DNA of 9,496 bases from Clostridiales bacterium (GCA_022777455.1 JALFGI010000086.1:1-9496); one strand, 5' to 3'; counted from the stretch's first letter, positions 1 to 4,946 are shown. Notes: generated by a model not told the origin, from the sequence alone. Made by a program: numbers and translations.

Positions 1-41
1 TTTCCCTCCTTTTCTTTTCCCTGCCAAAATGCTGCACCGCA

Positions 42-282
42 CCACTGTAGGGGAGGCTCGTAGCCTCCCGCCAGGTGACGACTACTGCGTGTTTGGTTGA
101 ATGGTAAAATGTCCGATACTGTACGAATTCGCCCAACCCAATTTATCATCCTGGGTTTGTGCCGCGCGGGCGGCTACGAGCCGCCCCTACAGTTTGGTCG
201 GAACGTTGTGCGAATTCGCCTAACCTGGGTTATGATCCTGGGCTTGTACCGCGCGGGAGGCTGGGAGCCTCCCCTACAGTGG
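42..282. repeat. Composite palindromic (MITE-like) element with an internal 87-bp duplication
   Basis: The left end begins CCACTGTAGGGGAGGCTC and the right end is its inverted copy (…GCCTCCCCTACAGTGG, ending at 282). The two ends match over about 30 bp with two differences, and each end is itself a short hairpin (GGGAGGCT / AGCCTCCC). A second, internal right end stops at 193. The right half, roughly 118-193, is repeated at about 205-280 with an 87-bp period; both units share CGAATTCGCC and GGGC/GGGT-TTGT-CCGCGCGGG blocks. The element aligns with 4759-4912, including shared CTGCGTGTT, GTTGAATGG and TCGCCCAACCC cores, so a base unit of about 150 bp has partly duplicated here. It has no coding capacity for a transposase. 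No clear target-site duplication is visible at the borders. The open frame across it (97-294) only reflects the duplication, which is a multiple of three. Confidence 0.85.
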
Positions 283-294
283 CCAGGCATTTGA

Positions 295-477
295 CTAATC
301 AATTTCCACCATCCGGTCCCTCACGCAGTCGGGGCACAGGGGGGTGCCGTCCTCCAGGGGGAAATACCGGTCCTGGGCGATGTGCCTGCCGCAGTCACCG
401 CACATCGGGCGGCGCAGCAGCCAGCGGTCTGCCCGGGCGGCAAGCCGCTCCGCCTGGAGCCAGGGTTCGTCAGACAC
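295..477 (-). CDS. Small zinc-ribbon protein, 60 aa, translationally coupled to the upstream ORF
   Basis: I read this as starting at a GTG (477-475) that overlaps the end of the preceding minus-strand gene in the string GTGTCTGA; a GGGAGG ribosome-binding site lies about nine bases upstream. The 60-residue product has a helical, arginine-rich N-terminus (residues 5-23) and a compact four-cysteine knuckle: C26-x2-C29 and C48-x2-C51, separated by residues including D36-R-Y-F and D43-G. This spacing is typical of small treble-clef or zinc-ribbon folds that hold one zinc ion. The protein is acidic at the C-terminus (MVEID) and has no signal peptide or membrane segment. I do not recognise a named family, and the function is unknown; nucleic-acid or protein binding would be the usual guess. 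The same frame stays open up to 684, so a frameshifted single gene is the alternative, but the ribosome-binding site and overlap favour two genes. Confidence 0.62.
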   Translation of the reverse strand: MSDEPWLQAERLAARADRWLLRRPMCGDCGRHIAQDRYFPLEDGTPLCPDCVRDRMVEID

Positions 478-697
478 GGCACCGGCCCTCCCACACGCTC
501 TCCAGCACCTGGACGGCAGCACACATGGAAGCCGCCGCCGGCGCCAGGCCGTCCTGCTCCACCCGGTCGATGAGGATGAAGGTTCCTCCCAGCAGCCGCA
601 CGAACAGCCCCGTTCTGGCCACCCCCGCGGGCAGCCGGGTGTACCACTGCCGGCCCCGGGAATCCCGGCCGGAACACAGATCATAATTACGGTCCAT
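470..697 (-). CDS. Small hypothetical protein, 75 aa, first gene of a two-gene minus-strand operon
   Basis: The start at 697 is chosen because AAGGAG lies six bases before this ATG on the minus strand; an upstream in-frame ATG at 733 lacks such a site. The product begins MDRNYDLCSG and has a mix of short beta-like stretches (QWYTRLP; GLFVRLLGGTFILIDRVEQ) followed by an alanine-rich helix (APAAASMCAAVQVLESVW). It contains two cysteines but no metal-binding pair, and no membrane segment or signal peptide. I do not recognise the family. Its stop codon overlaps the GTG start of the zinc-ribbon gene, so the two are probably co-translated and may act together. A consensus promoter at 890-918 points at it across a leader of about 185 nt. 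Antisense open frames on the plus strand are longer but show no start signals or recognisable protein. Confidence 0.6.
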   Translation of the reverse strand: MDRNYDLCSGRDSRGRQWYTRLPAGVARTGLFVRLLGGTFILIDRVEQDGLAPAAASMCAAVQVLESVWEGRCRV

Positions 698-770
698 CAC
701 AAGCTCCTTTCTGTCCGATTTTTTGGACACCAATGTGTGTATACTTTTTTTGAAAATTCTGAATTAGAGG

Positions 771-799
771 TTGAAATCCTAGCACCCCTGTGGTAATAT
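771..799 (+). promoter_or_regulatory. Candidate plus-strand sigma-A promoter
   Basis: TTGAAA (771-776) is followed after 17 bp by TAATAT (794-799). The -35 matches consensus at five of six positions, the -10 at four of six. Transcription would start near 806 and run toward the XRE gene at 1055, through the oppositely facing promoter at 890-918. It is a weak candidate, but I saw no better plus-strand promoter; a -35-like TTGTCA at 912-917 has only a poor TATTTT partner at 15-bp spacing. Confidence 0.3.
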
Positions 800-836
800 G
801 TTTCCAAGGCGGATGACTCCGGTGGCAATTGGAAAC
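800..836. other. Nested stem-loop in the intergenic region
   Basis: GTTTCCAA (800-807) pairs perfectly with TTGGAAAC (829-836), and inside it CGGA (810-813) pairs with TCCG (818-821) around a four-base loop. It would be transcribed in the long leader of the minus-strand small-gene operon, or at the 5' end of a plus-strand transcript from the candidate promoter at 771-799. No T-tract follows on either strand, so it is not a simple terminator. I could not match it to a known riboswitch consensus. Confidence 0.45.
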
Positions 837-857
837 CATCCGACCTTGAAAACCCAA

Positions 858-879
858 TGAAGCAGTTCACTTTGCTTCA
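858..879 (-). other. 5'-terminal hairpin of the minus-strand leader
   Basis: TGAAGCA and TGCTTCA form a perfect 7-bp stem with an 8-base loop. Read on the minus strand it starts only about four bases after the predicted transcription start (about 883), so the transcript would begin with a hairpin. On the minus strand it is followed by ATTGGGTTTTC, a poor T-tract, so weak early termination cannot be excluded. 5' hairpins of this kind often stabilise mRNA. Confidence 0.4.
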
Positions 880-889
880 CCGTGAGTTG

Positions 890-918
890 ATTATAGTTCA
901 TATGTTCGCACTTGTCAA
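890..918 (-). promoter_or_regulatory. Consensus sigma-A promoter for the minus-strand small-gene operon
   Basis: On the minus strand TTGACA (918-913), a 17-bp spacer and TATAAT (895-890) match the housekeeping sigma-factor consensus at all twelve positions. The predicted start is near 883, giving a leader of about 185 nt before the ATG at 697. The spacer contains GAACATATGAAC, and two ACATATTTT repeats overlap and follow the -35 side. A promoter this strong usually needs a repressor, and the XRE regulator encoded next door on the other strand is the obvious candidate. Confidence 0.8.
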
Positions 919-978
919 CATATTTTAGAACATATTTTCGTACTTCCGGAAGATTTGGTGAACTGTCACAAAATTACC

Positions 979-1037
979 TCGGAAATCCCCGGTGTATCGC
1001 CGCGTAAACGCAGCAGTTTACACATATGAATTTCCGA
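979..1037 (+). promoter_or_regulatory. Nested dyad directly upstream of the XRE gene ribosome-binding site
   Basis: TCGGAAAT (979-986) is perfectly complementary to ATTTCCGA (1030-1037), and within the enclosed stretch GTAAAC (1004-1009) pairs with GTTTAC (1016-1021) around a 6-base loop. The outer 3' arm ends about four bases before the GGGAG site of the XRE gene. It could be an RNA structure that influences translation initiation, or the inner 18-bp dyad could be a DNA operator for autoregulation. Which of the two cannot be told from sequence. Confidence 0.45.
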
Positions 1038-1054
1038 AGCAGGGAGTATCAACT

Positions 1055-1714
1055 ATGTTTTACGAACGATTTGTCGCCCTGTGCGCCCTGCGGGGGGAGT
1101 CCCCTTCCCGGGCCGCTCTGAACGCCGGCATCAGCAAAGCCGTCGTGTCCAAATGGAAGCAGAACCCCGACGCCTTCCCCTCCGGCCCCGTGGCAAAGAA
1201 GCTGTCCGATTATTTCGGCATCTCCATTCCCGATCTATTGAACAAGGATCTGGACGTGGCCAAGCTGGCGCCCTCCCTTCCTCCCAGGAATCCCAACAGC
1301 CCCGCCGCCCAGGGCAAGACTTTGGCCCAGGCAGAGGAAGAGGATTTCCCCATGAACGCGGAGCAGGAGAGCTTCTACGACCGCTTTGCCCGCATCTCCC
1401 GCAACTACGGCATGAGTCCCTCCGGGGCCGCGCTCGCCGCCGGGCTGAGCAAGTCCGCCGTTTCCAAATGGAAGCATGAGCCGGACTCCACCCCCTCCGG
1501 CACGGTGCTGGCCAAGCTGGCCGCCTTCTTCGGCATTCCCGCCTCGGAGCTGCTGGGAGACCGGGAAAAAGAGACCCCGTCGGTCAGCGACGAGGCCATC
1601 AAGTTTGCCCTGTTCGGGGGCAGCGAAGATATCACCCAGGAAATGTACGACGAAGTGCGCTCTTTTGCCGCATTTGTAAAGGAAAGGGAGGCAAAAAAGC
1701 GCGGGAAGGAGTGA
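1055..1714 (+). CDS. Transcriptional regulator with two tandem XRE/Cro-type HTH domains (219 aa)
   Basis: The start at 1055 is chosen because GGGAG lies eight bases upstream; the GTG at 992 has no ribosome-binding site and would place the upstream dyad inside the gene. The protein carries two copies of an XRE-type DNA-binding domain at residues 2-65 and 107-170. They align with an exact 105-residue offset and are identical at about half of the positions, each containing the recognition-helix string VSKWK (31-35 and 136-140) and a FGI-x3-LL end. A proline-rich, acidic linker (about 72-103) joins them. The C-terminal tail (residues 178-219, SDEAIKFALFGG…TQEMYDEVRSFAAFVKE) is a helical segment common on Firmicutes XRE regulators and may mediate oligomerisation. 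It is followed two bases later by the ImmA/IrrE-type peptidase gene, the usual pairing in which the peptidase cleaves and inactivates the repressor. Likely targets are its own promoter and the divergent small operon; this is inference. Confidence 0.9.
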   Translation: MFYERFVALCALRGESPSRAALNAGISKAVVSKWKQNPDAFPSGPVAKKLSDYFGISIPDLLNKDLDVAKLAPSLPPRNPNSPAAQGKTLAQAEEEDFPMNAEQESFYDRFARISRNYGMSPSGAALAAGLSKSAVSKWKHEPDSTPSGTVLAKLAAFFGIPASELLGDREKETPSVSDEAIKFALFGGSEDITQEMYDEVRSFAAFVKEREAKKRGKE

Positions 1715-1716
1715 AT

Positions 1717-2148
1717 ATGACCCTTTTACCGGAGCTTTATGCCCAAGCCTCCCAGCAGAATATCCCCGTGCTCCGGCATCCCATGCCCCAGTGCGGCTCC
1801 ATGTCGCTGATGCTGCCCGACGGCAGCTGCTTCATCGGCATGGATGACCGGGTCACCGACGGCGGAACCCAGGAGCGGGTGCACCTGAGCCACGAGCTGG
1901 GTCACTGCCTCACCGGGAGCTTCTATAATATCTACGCCGCCGCGGATCTGCGGGCGCGTCACGAGAACCGGGCGGACAAATGGGCCATCCGCCGCCTGAT
2001 TCCCGTCTCCGACCTGGATGACGCCATCGCCGCCGGCCACACGGAGCTGTGGGATCTGGCAGACTATTTCGGCGTGACGGAAACCTTCCTGAAAAAAGCC
2101 ATCTGCCTTTACGTCCACGGCAATACCGCCAGTGAACTCTATTTTTAA
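1717..2148 (+). CDS. ImmA/IrrE family zinc metallopeptidase (143 aa)
   Basis: A short, stand-alone peptidase domain of the ImmA/IrrE (COG2856) type. The zinc-binding, catalytic HELGH motif is at residues 59-63 (H59, E60, H63), and the expected downstream glutamate ligand lies in E83-NRADKWA, matching the E-x2-A-x3-A pattern of the family. A helical tail (about 107-135, including LADYFGVTETFLKKAI) resembles the end of other ImmA-like proteins. There is no signal sequence, so it is cytoplasmic. I start it at the ATG at 1717, which has AAGGAG five bases upstream; a GTG at 1711 that overlaps the previous stop codon is the alternative and would add two residues. In ICEBs1 and in the IrrE/DdrO pair of Deinococcus such peptidases cleave the cognate XRE repressor after DNA damage or another signal. 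Its location immediately after the two-domain XRE gene predicts the same partnership. Confidence 0.9.
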   Translation: MTLLPELYAQASQQNIPVLRHPMPQCGSMSLMLPDGSCFIGMDDRVTDGGTQERVHLSHELGHCLTGSFYNIYAAADLRARHENRADKWAIRRLIPVSDLDDAIAAGHTELWDLADYFGVTETFLKKAICLYVHGNTASELYF

Positions 2149-2166
2149 CCGGGTATTTGATTGAAC

Positions 2167-2208
2167 GGCACGCGGTTTGTTCCCTCCGATAGGGACGAAC
2201 CCCATGCC
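2167..2208. other. Imperfect long hairpin after the metallopeptidase gene
   Basis: GGCACGCGGTTTGTTCCCT and AGGGACGAACCCCATGCC form an imperfect stem of about 18 bp around a small loop (CCGAT). It lies 19 bases after the metallopeptidase stop codon. It could help end that transcript or be part of a dispersed repeat, but the expected T-run is absent, so I do not call it an intrinsic terminator. Confidence 0.4.
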
Positions 2209-2259
2209 ATCCAACCGGAGGAAACCTGAAAAGCCCTCTAAAAATATGCAAAAAACCTA

Positions 2260-2288
2260 TTGCAAAAGGCTTGCATTGGTGCTATAAT
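2260..2288 (+). promoter_or_regulatory. Sigma-A promoter of the rimP-nusA-infB operon
   Basis: TTGCAA (2260-2265), a 17-bp spacer and TATAAT (2283-2288) form a strong housekeeping promoter; the predicted start is near 2295, about 70 bases before rimP. A small dyad, TGCAA-5 bp-TTGCA (2261-2275), overlaps the -35, and a further TGCAA lies just upstream (2248-2252); these may be chance or a regulator site. Confidence 0.85.
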
Positions 2289-2313
2289 ATAGGCGTAAGT
2301 TCAGTAGAGTATC

Positions 2314-2341
2314 AAAGAGAGGGGTGCACGCCCCTCTCTTT
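2314..2341 (+). promoter_or_regulatory. Leader hairpin (possible attenuator) before rimP
   Basis: AAAGAGAGGGG (2314-2324) and CCCCTCTCTTT (2331-2341) form a perfect 11-bp stem with the 6-base loop TGCACG. It falls in the untranslated leader between the operon promoter and rimP, 23 bases before the start codon. The 3' arm ends in TTT and is followed by CTTGTTG, a broken U-rich tract, so it could act as a partial terminator or as a pause site. In E. coli the nusA operon is autoregulated through NusA-sensitive termination in its leader, which makes an attenuator role plausible here. Confidence 0.65.
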
Positions 2342-2364
2342 CTTGTTGACGAAAGGATGTATCT

Positions 2365-2817
2365 ATGAAAATCACGGATCAGGTGGCAGCCTTTGCCCGG
2401 CCCATTGTGGAACAGCACGGCTGCAGCCTTTGGGATGTGGAATACGTGCGGGAGGGCAGCGACTATATCCTGCGCCTTTGCATCGACAAAGAAGGCGGCG
2501 TGGACATCGCCGACTGCGAAGCCATCTCCCGGGCGGTTGACCCCATTCTGGACGAACGGGACCCCATCCCCGGCAGCTACCAGTTCGAGGTCTGCTCCGC
2601 CGGACTGGAACGCGCCCTGAAGCGGCCGGAGGACTTCCAGCGCTTTCTGGGCAGCCCCATCACGGTAAAGCTGTATCGCCCCCATAACGGGCTGAAGGAG
2701 ATCCCCGCCGTACTCCGGGGCTACGAGGACGGCAAGCTCACCGTGGAGGCGGGCAAGGAAACCATCACATTTGAAAAATCCCAGGTCGCACTGGTGCGGC
2801 TTCGGGTGGAATTCTGA
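2365..2817 (+). CDS. rimP: Ribosome maturation factor RimP
   Basis: RimP helps the 30S subunit mature, acting on the central pseudoknot region of 16S rRNA and the uptake of S12 and other proteins. The 150-residue product has the usual length and its two domains: an N-terminal alpha/beta domain (about 1-82), with W23-DVEYVREG, the LRLCIDKEGGVDI strand-turn and the conserved block EVCSAGLERALKRPEDF (about 75-91; the usual family form is SPGLDRPL), and a C-terminal SH3-like beta barrel (about 93-150). The ATG at 2365 has AAAGGA about eight bases upstream. It is the first gene of the operon and sits 14 bp before nusA, the conserved order in most bacteria. Nothing in the sequence suggests loss of function. 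Confidence 0.96.
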   Translation: MKITDQVAAFARPIVEQHGCSLWDVEYVREGSDYILRLCIDKEGGVDIADCEAISRAVDPILDERDPIPGSYQFEVCSAGLERALKRPEDFQRFLGSPITVKLYRPHNGLKEIPAVLRGYEDGKLTVEAGKETITFEKSQVALVRLRVEF

Positions 2818-2831
2818 CAGGAGGACAGACC

Positions 2832-3962
2832 ATGGCAAGAAATACCAGAGCCAAAAAGCAGGCCGAAGCTCCCAAGGTGGACATCGGCGCAGAGATTTTC
2901 GCAAGTCTGCGGGATTTGGAGAAGCTGAAGGGCATCCCCGTGGACTATATGGTGGAGCGGCTGAAGCAGGCCCTCACCAACGCCTACCGGAAGGACCGGG
3001 AGGATCATCGGGACGTTCCCGCCGACAATGTGGTGGTGAACCTGGATGAGAAGGGCCTGAGCATGTTCCAGGTAAAGACCGCCGTGGAAGAGCTGGAGGA
3101 CTTGGCCCTGGAGATCCACATCGACGCTGCCCGGCGCATCAACCCCGACGCCCAGGTGGGCGATTCCATCTACATTCCCGTGGACATTGCCAAGTTCGGC
3201 CGCATCGCCGCCCAGACCGCCAAGCAGGTGGTGATCCAGGGCATCCGGGAAGCCGAGCGGGGCGTGATGTTTGAGAGCTATTCCAACAAGGCTCAGGAGC
3301 TGCTCACCGGCACCGTGCTGCGCATTGCCCCCGCCACCGGCGACATCATCGTGAAGATCGGCCAGGGCAGCGAAGCTTCCGAAGCGCTGCTGCCTGCCTC
3401 CGAGCAGATTCCCGGCGAGACCTTCAAGGAAGGCGACCTGATCCGGGTCTACGTCATGGAGGTTCGCAAGCCCAACCGGGGACCCCTGGTCCATGTGTCC
3501 CGTACCCATCCCAACCTGATCCGCCGCCTGTTCGAGCTGGAGACCCCTGAAATTGCCGACGGCCAGGTGGAAATCCGCAACATCGCCCGGGAAGCCGGTT
3601 CCCGGTCCAAGATGGCCGTCCGGGCCACCATGGAGGGCATCGATCCCGTGGGCGCCTGTGTGGGTCCCCGGGGCGGCCGTGTGGGCGCCGTTGTGGAAGC
3701 CCTGCACGGTGAGAAAATTGAGATCGTGGTGTGGAGCGAGGATCCCTGCGAGTACGTCAAGGCCGCCCTCAGCCCCGCCGACGTGGTCAGCGTCACCCTG
3801 GTGCCCGGCCAGAAGGCCTGCAGCGTGGTGGTACCCGACGACCAGCTGAGCCTGGCCATCGGCAAGGAGGGCCAGAACGCCCGCCTTGCCGCCCGGCTCA
3901 CCGGCTACAAGATCGACATCAAGCCCGCCTCCCAGGCAATCCCGGCGGAGACGGCAGAATAA
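2832..3962 (+). CDS. nusA: Transcription termination/antitermination factor NusA
   Basis: NusA binds RNA polymerase and nascent RNA, modulating pausing, intrinsic termination and antitermination. The 376-residue protein shows all standard domains: an N-terminal RNA-polymerase-binding domain (about 18-150, with the family hallmark YIPVDIAKFGRIAAQTAKQV), an S1 domain (about 152-224), KH1 (about 226-300, GxxG loop G278-P-R-G281) and KH2 (about 305-368, G344-K-E-G347). As usual in Firmicutes, the acidic C-terminal repeats of E. coli NusA are absent. A basic, lysine-rich extension of about 17 residues precedes the domain, which normally starts near the protein's first residue. The start has GGAGG seven bases upstream. 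The stop codon TAA is formed by the first base pairs of the AT-rich heptamer array that follows, so the repeat begins exactly at the end of the gene. Confidence 0.97.
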   Translation: MARNTRAKKQAEAPKVDIGAEIFASLRDLEKLKGIPVDYMVERLKQALTNAYRKDREDHRDVPADNVVVNLDEKGLSMFQVKTAVEELEDLALEIHIDAARRINPDAQVGDSIYIPVDIAKFGRIAAQTAKQVVIQGIREAERGVMFESYSNKAQELLTGTVLRIAPATGDIIVKIGQGSEASEALLPASEQIPGETFKEGDLIRVYVMEVRKPNRGPLVHVSRTHPNLIRRLFELETPEIADGQVEIRNIAREAGSRSKMAVRATMEGIDPVGACVGPRGGRVGAVVEALHGEKIEIVVWSEDPCEYVKAALSPADVVSVTLVPGQKACSVVVPDDQLSLAIGKEGQNARLAARLTGYKIDIKPASQAIPAETAE

Positions 3963-4058
3963 GATATAAGATATAAGATACAAGATATAAGATATAAGAT
4001 ATTTTATATCAAATTTCTCTCCTTATCTCATATCTAATATCTAATATCTCATATCTCA
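3961..4058. repeat. Opposed arrays of an AT-rich heptamer between nusA and rnpM
   Basis: Six tandem copies of AAGATAT (3961-4002, one copy ending in C) are followed by a spacer of 21 bases and five tandem copies of TATCTCA or TATCTAA (4024-4058). The second array is close to the reverse complement of the first, with about one mismatch per unit, so the pair could fold into a long imperfect AT-rich hairpin in DNA or RNA. The stretch is nearly GC-free inside an operon that is otherwise clearly GC-rich. The right array ends five bases before the GGAGG ribosome-binding site of rnpM. Heptamer arrays of this kind can change copy number by replication slippage; here this would alter the length of the untranslated gap but not a reading frame. 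Confidence 0.9.
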
Positions 4059-4075
4059 ATTTGGAGGGTTGAACG

Positions 4076-4345
4076 ATGCAGAAAAAGATCCCTCAGCGGC
4101 AGTGCATGGGCTGCCGGGAACGCAGGGCCAAGCGGGAGATGATCCGGGTGGTGCGGGGCACCGACGGAACCGTCAGCCTGGACTTCGGCGGCAAGGCCCC
4201 CGGCCGGGGCGCCTACATCTGCCCCAATTCCGAATGCCTGAAAAAAGCCCTGCGCTCCAAGGCCCTGGACCGGAGCCTGGAGGTGACCATCCCCCAGGAG
4301 GTTATCGACCGGCTGGAAAAGGAGATGGCGCAAAATGGACAATAA
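4076..4345 (+). CDS. rnpM: RNase P modulator RnpM (YlxR family)
   Basis: The 89-residue protein is a full-length YlxR-family member (DUF448). It has the signature run RQCMGCRERRAKREMIRVVR (residues 8-27), the LDFGGKAPGRGAYICP block (35-50) and the C-terminal CLKKALRSKAL helix. B. subtilis YlxR was renamed RnpM because it binds the P RNA of RNase P and modulates its activity; the same role is inferred here from family membership. C10, C13, C49 and C54 are present and could form a structural site. The ATG at 4076 has GGAGG eight bases upstream. It overlaps ylxQ by 11 bp, which points to translational coupling, and it is separated from nusA by the heptamer arrays. Confidence 0.94.
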   Translation: MQKKIPQRQCMGCRERRAKREMIRVVRGTDGTVSLDFGGKAPGRGAYICPNSECLKKALRSKALDRSLEVTIPQEVIDRLEKEMAQNGQ

Positions 4346-4751
4346 GGCCCTGAACTATCTGTCCCTGGCCCGAAAGGCCGGCCGGGCGGAGCTGGGAGAG
4401 GAGCCGGTGGGCGACGTCTCCCGTACAGGCAAGGCCTATGTGATCGCGGTGGCCAGCGATGCCTCCGACCACACCTGGCGCAGAGCCAAGGCCTACGCCG
4501 CCGGCACGGAGCAGCAGTGCGTCCGGCTCCCCTTCACCAAGGATGAGCTGGGCCAGGCCGTGGGCCGGGAGAGCCTGGCCATCGCCGCCATCACCGATGC
4601 CCCCCTGGCATTGGCCCTGCTCCAGAGCCTGCCGGAGCCGGAAAAGTACCGCTCCGCCATCCAGGTTCTGGAGGAAAAATCCCGGAAGCTGAAAAAACGC
4701 CAGCAGGAAGCCAAGGCCCATTTGAGAAATGTCCGCAAAGGAAAAAAATAA
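4335..4751 (+). CDS. ylxQ: YlxQ-type ribosomal protein L7Ae-like RNA-binding protein
   Basis: A 138-residue protein of the L7Ae/L30e/S12e superfamily, in the position that ylxQ holds in Firmicutes operons. The domain (about 3-100) starts LNYLSLARKAGRAELGEE, followed by the alternating strands and helices AYVIAVASDASDHTWRRAK, CVRLPFTKDELGQAVGRE and IAAITDAPLALALLQSL. The L7Ae fold binds kink-turn RNA; the exact target of YlxQ is not established. A charged tail (about 112-138, EEKSRKLKKRQQEAK… RKGKK) extends beyond the compact domain and is strongly basic, which fits RNA binding. The ATG lies within the end of rnpM (11-bp overlap in ATGGACAATAA), with GGAAAAGGAGATGG upstream supplying the ribosome-binding site. 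Confidence 0.9.
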   Translation: MDNKALNYLSLARKAGRAELGEEPVGDVSRTGKAYVIAVASDASDHTWRRAKAYAAGTEQQCVRLPFTKDELGQAVGRESLAIAAITDAPLALALLQSLPEPEKYRSAIQVLEEKSRKLKKRQQEAKAHLRNVRKGKK

Positions 4752-4758
4752 TTGCCAG

Positions 4759-4912
4759 CCACCGTAGGGGCGGCTATCAGCCGCCCGCCAACCAACGCTC
4801 CTGCGTGTTCCGTTGAATGGCACGATGTCGGACATGGTACTTTCTTCGCCCAACCCGGTTTCTGATTGCGGACCGATTCCGCGCAGGCGGATGATATCCG
4901 CCCCTACAGTGG
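4759..4912. repeat. Palindromic (MITE-like) element, second copy of the family at 42-282
   Basis: The 154-bp element starts CCACCGTAGGGGCGGCTA and ends ATCCGCCCCTACAGTGG. Its ends are inverted copies of each other, each with a small internal hairpin (GGGCGGCT-ATC-AGCCGCCC at the left, GGCGGAT-GAT-ATCCGCC at the right). It aligns along its length with 42-193, including CTGCGTGTT, GTTGAATGG and TTCGCCCAACCC in the core, while many other bases differ. It carries no gene and begins seven bases after the ylxQ stop codon. No target duplication is visible. It lies within the operon upstream of infB. Confidence 0.88.
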
Positions 4913-4946
4913 ACGCTTTGATTGATTGAAGTTATGTAAGGATGTT

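Larger units (their letters stand above)
698..1054. promoter_or_regulatory. Divergent regulatory region between small minus-strand operon and XRE/ImmA genes
   Basis: These 357 bases contain no gene. They are clearly more AT-rich than the surrounding genes. Besides the promoters and stem-loops listed separately, they carry ACATATTTT twice as a direct repeat (918-926 and 930-938), an inverted relative CATATGTTC (899-907) inside the minus-strand promoter spacer, and another ACATATGAA (1022-1030) close to the start of the XRE gene. A perfect palindrome CTTCCGGAAG lies at 943-952. Repeated AT-rich half-sites around a promoter next to a helix-turn-helix gene suggest operators for that regulator; this is inference. 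Confidence 0.6.

Noticed and set aside
97..294. Plus-strand open frame encoding a repeated peptide (VRIR…LGL-RAGG-EPPLQ)
   Set aside because: The repeat is explained by the 87-bp duplication in the non-coding inverted-repeat element; no ribosome-binding site and no recognisable protein.
344..796. Long plus-strand open frames opposite the small minus-strand genes
   Set aside because: They lack start signals and protein-like composition; the minus strand has ribosome-binding sites, a zinc-ribbon signature and a consensus promoter.
698..883. Known riboswitch in the leader of the minus-strand operon
   Set aside because: I compared it by eye with the common TPP, cobalamin, SAM, FMN, purine, glycine, c-di-GMP, ZTP and T-box cores and found no match.
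896..939. LexA-type SOS boxes
   Set aside because: GAACATATTTTC and GTTCATATGTTC each match only one half of the Gram-positive GAAC-N4-GTTC box well; the sites fit better as operators of the local regulator.
2167..2208. Intrinsic terminator after the metallopeptidase gene
   Set aside because: The stem is good but no T-run follows on either strand; kept only as a hairpin.
3961..4058. CRISPR array or replication iterons
   Set aside because: Units are contiguous heptamers without spacers, no cas or replication gene is nearby, and the location is an operon gap.
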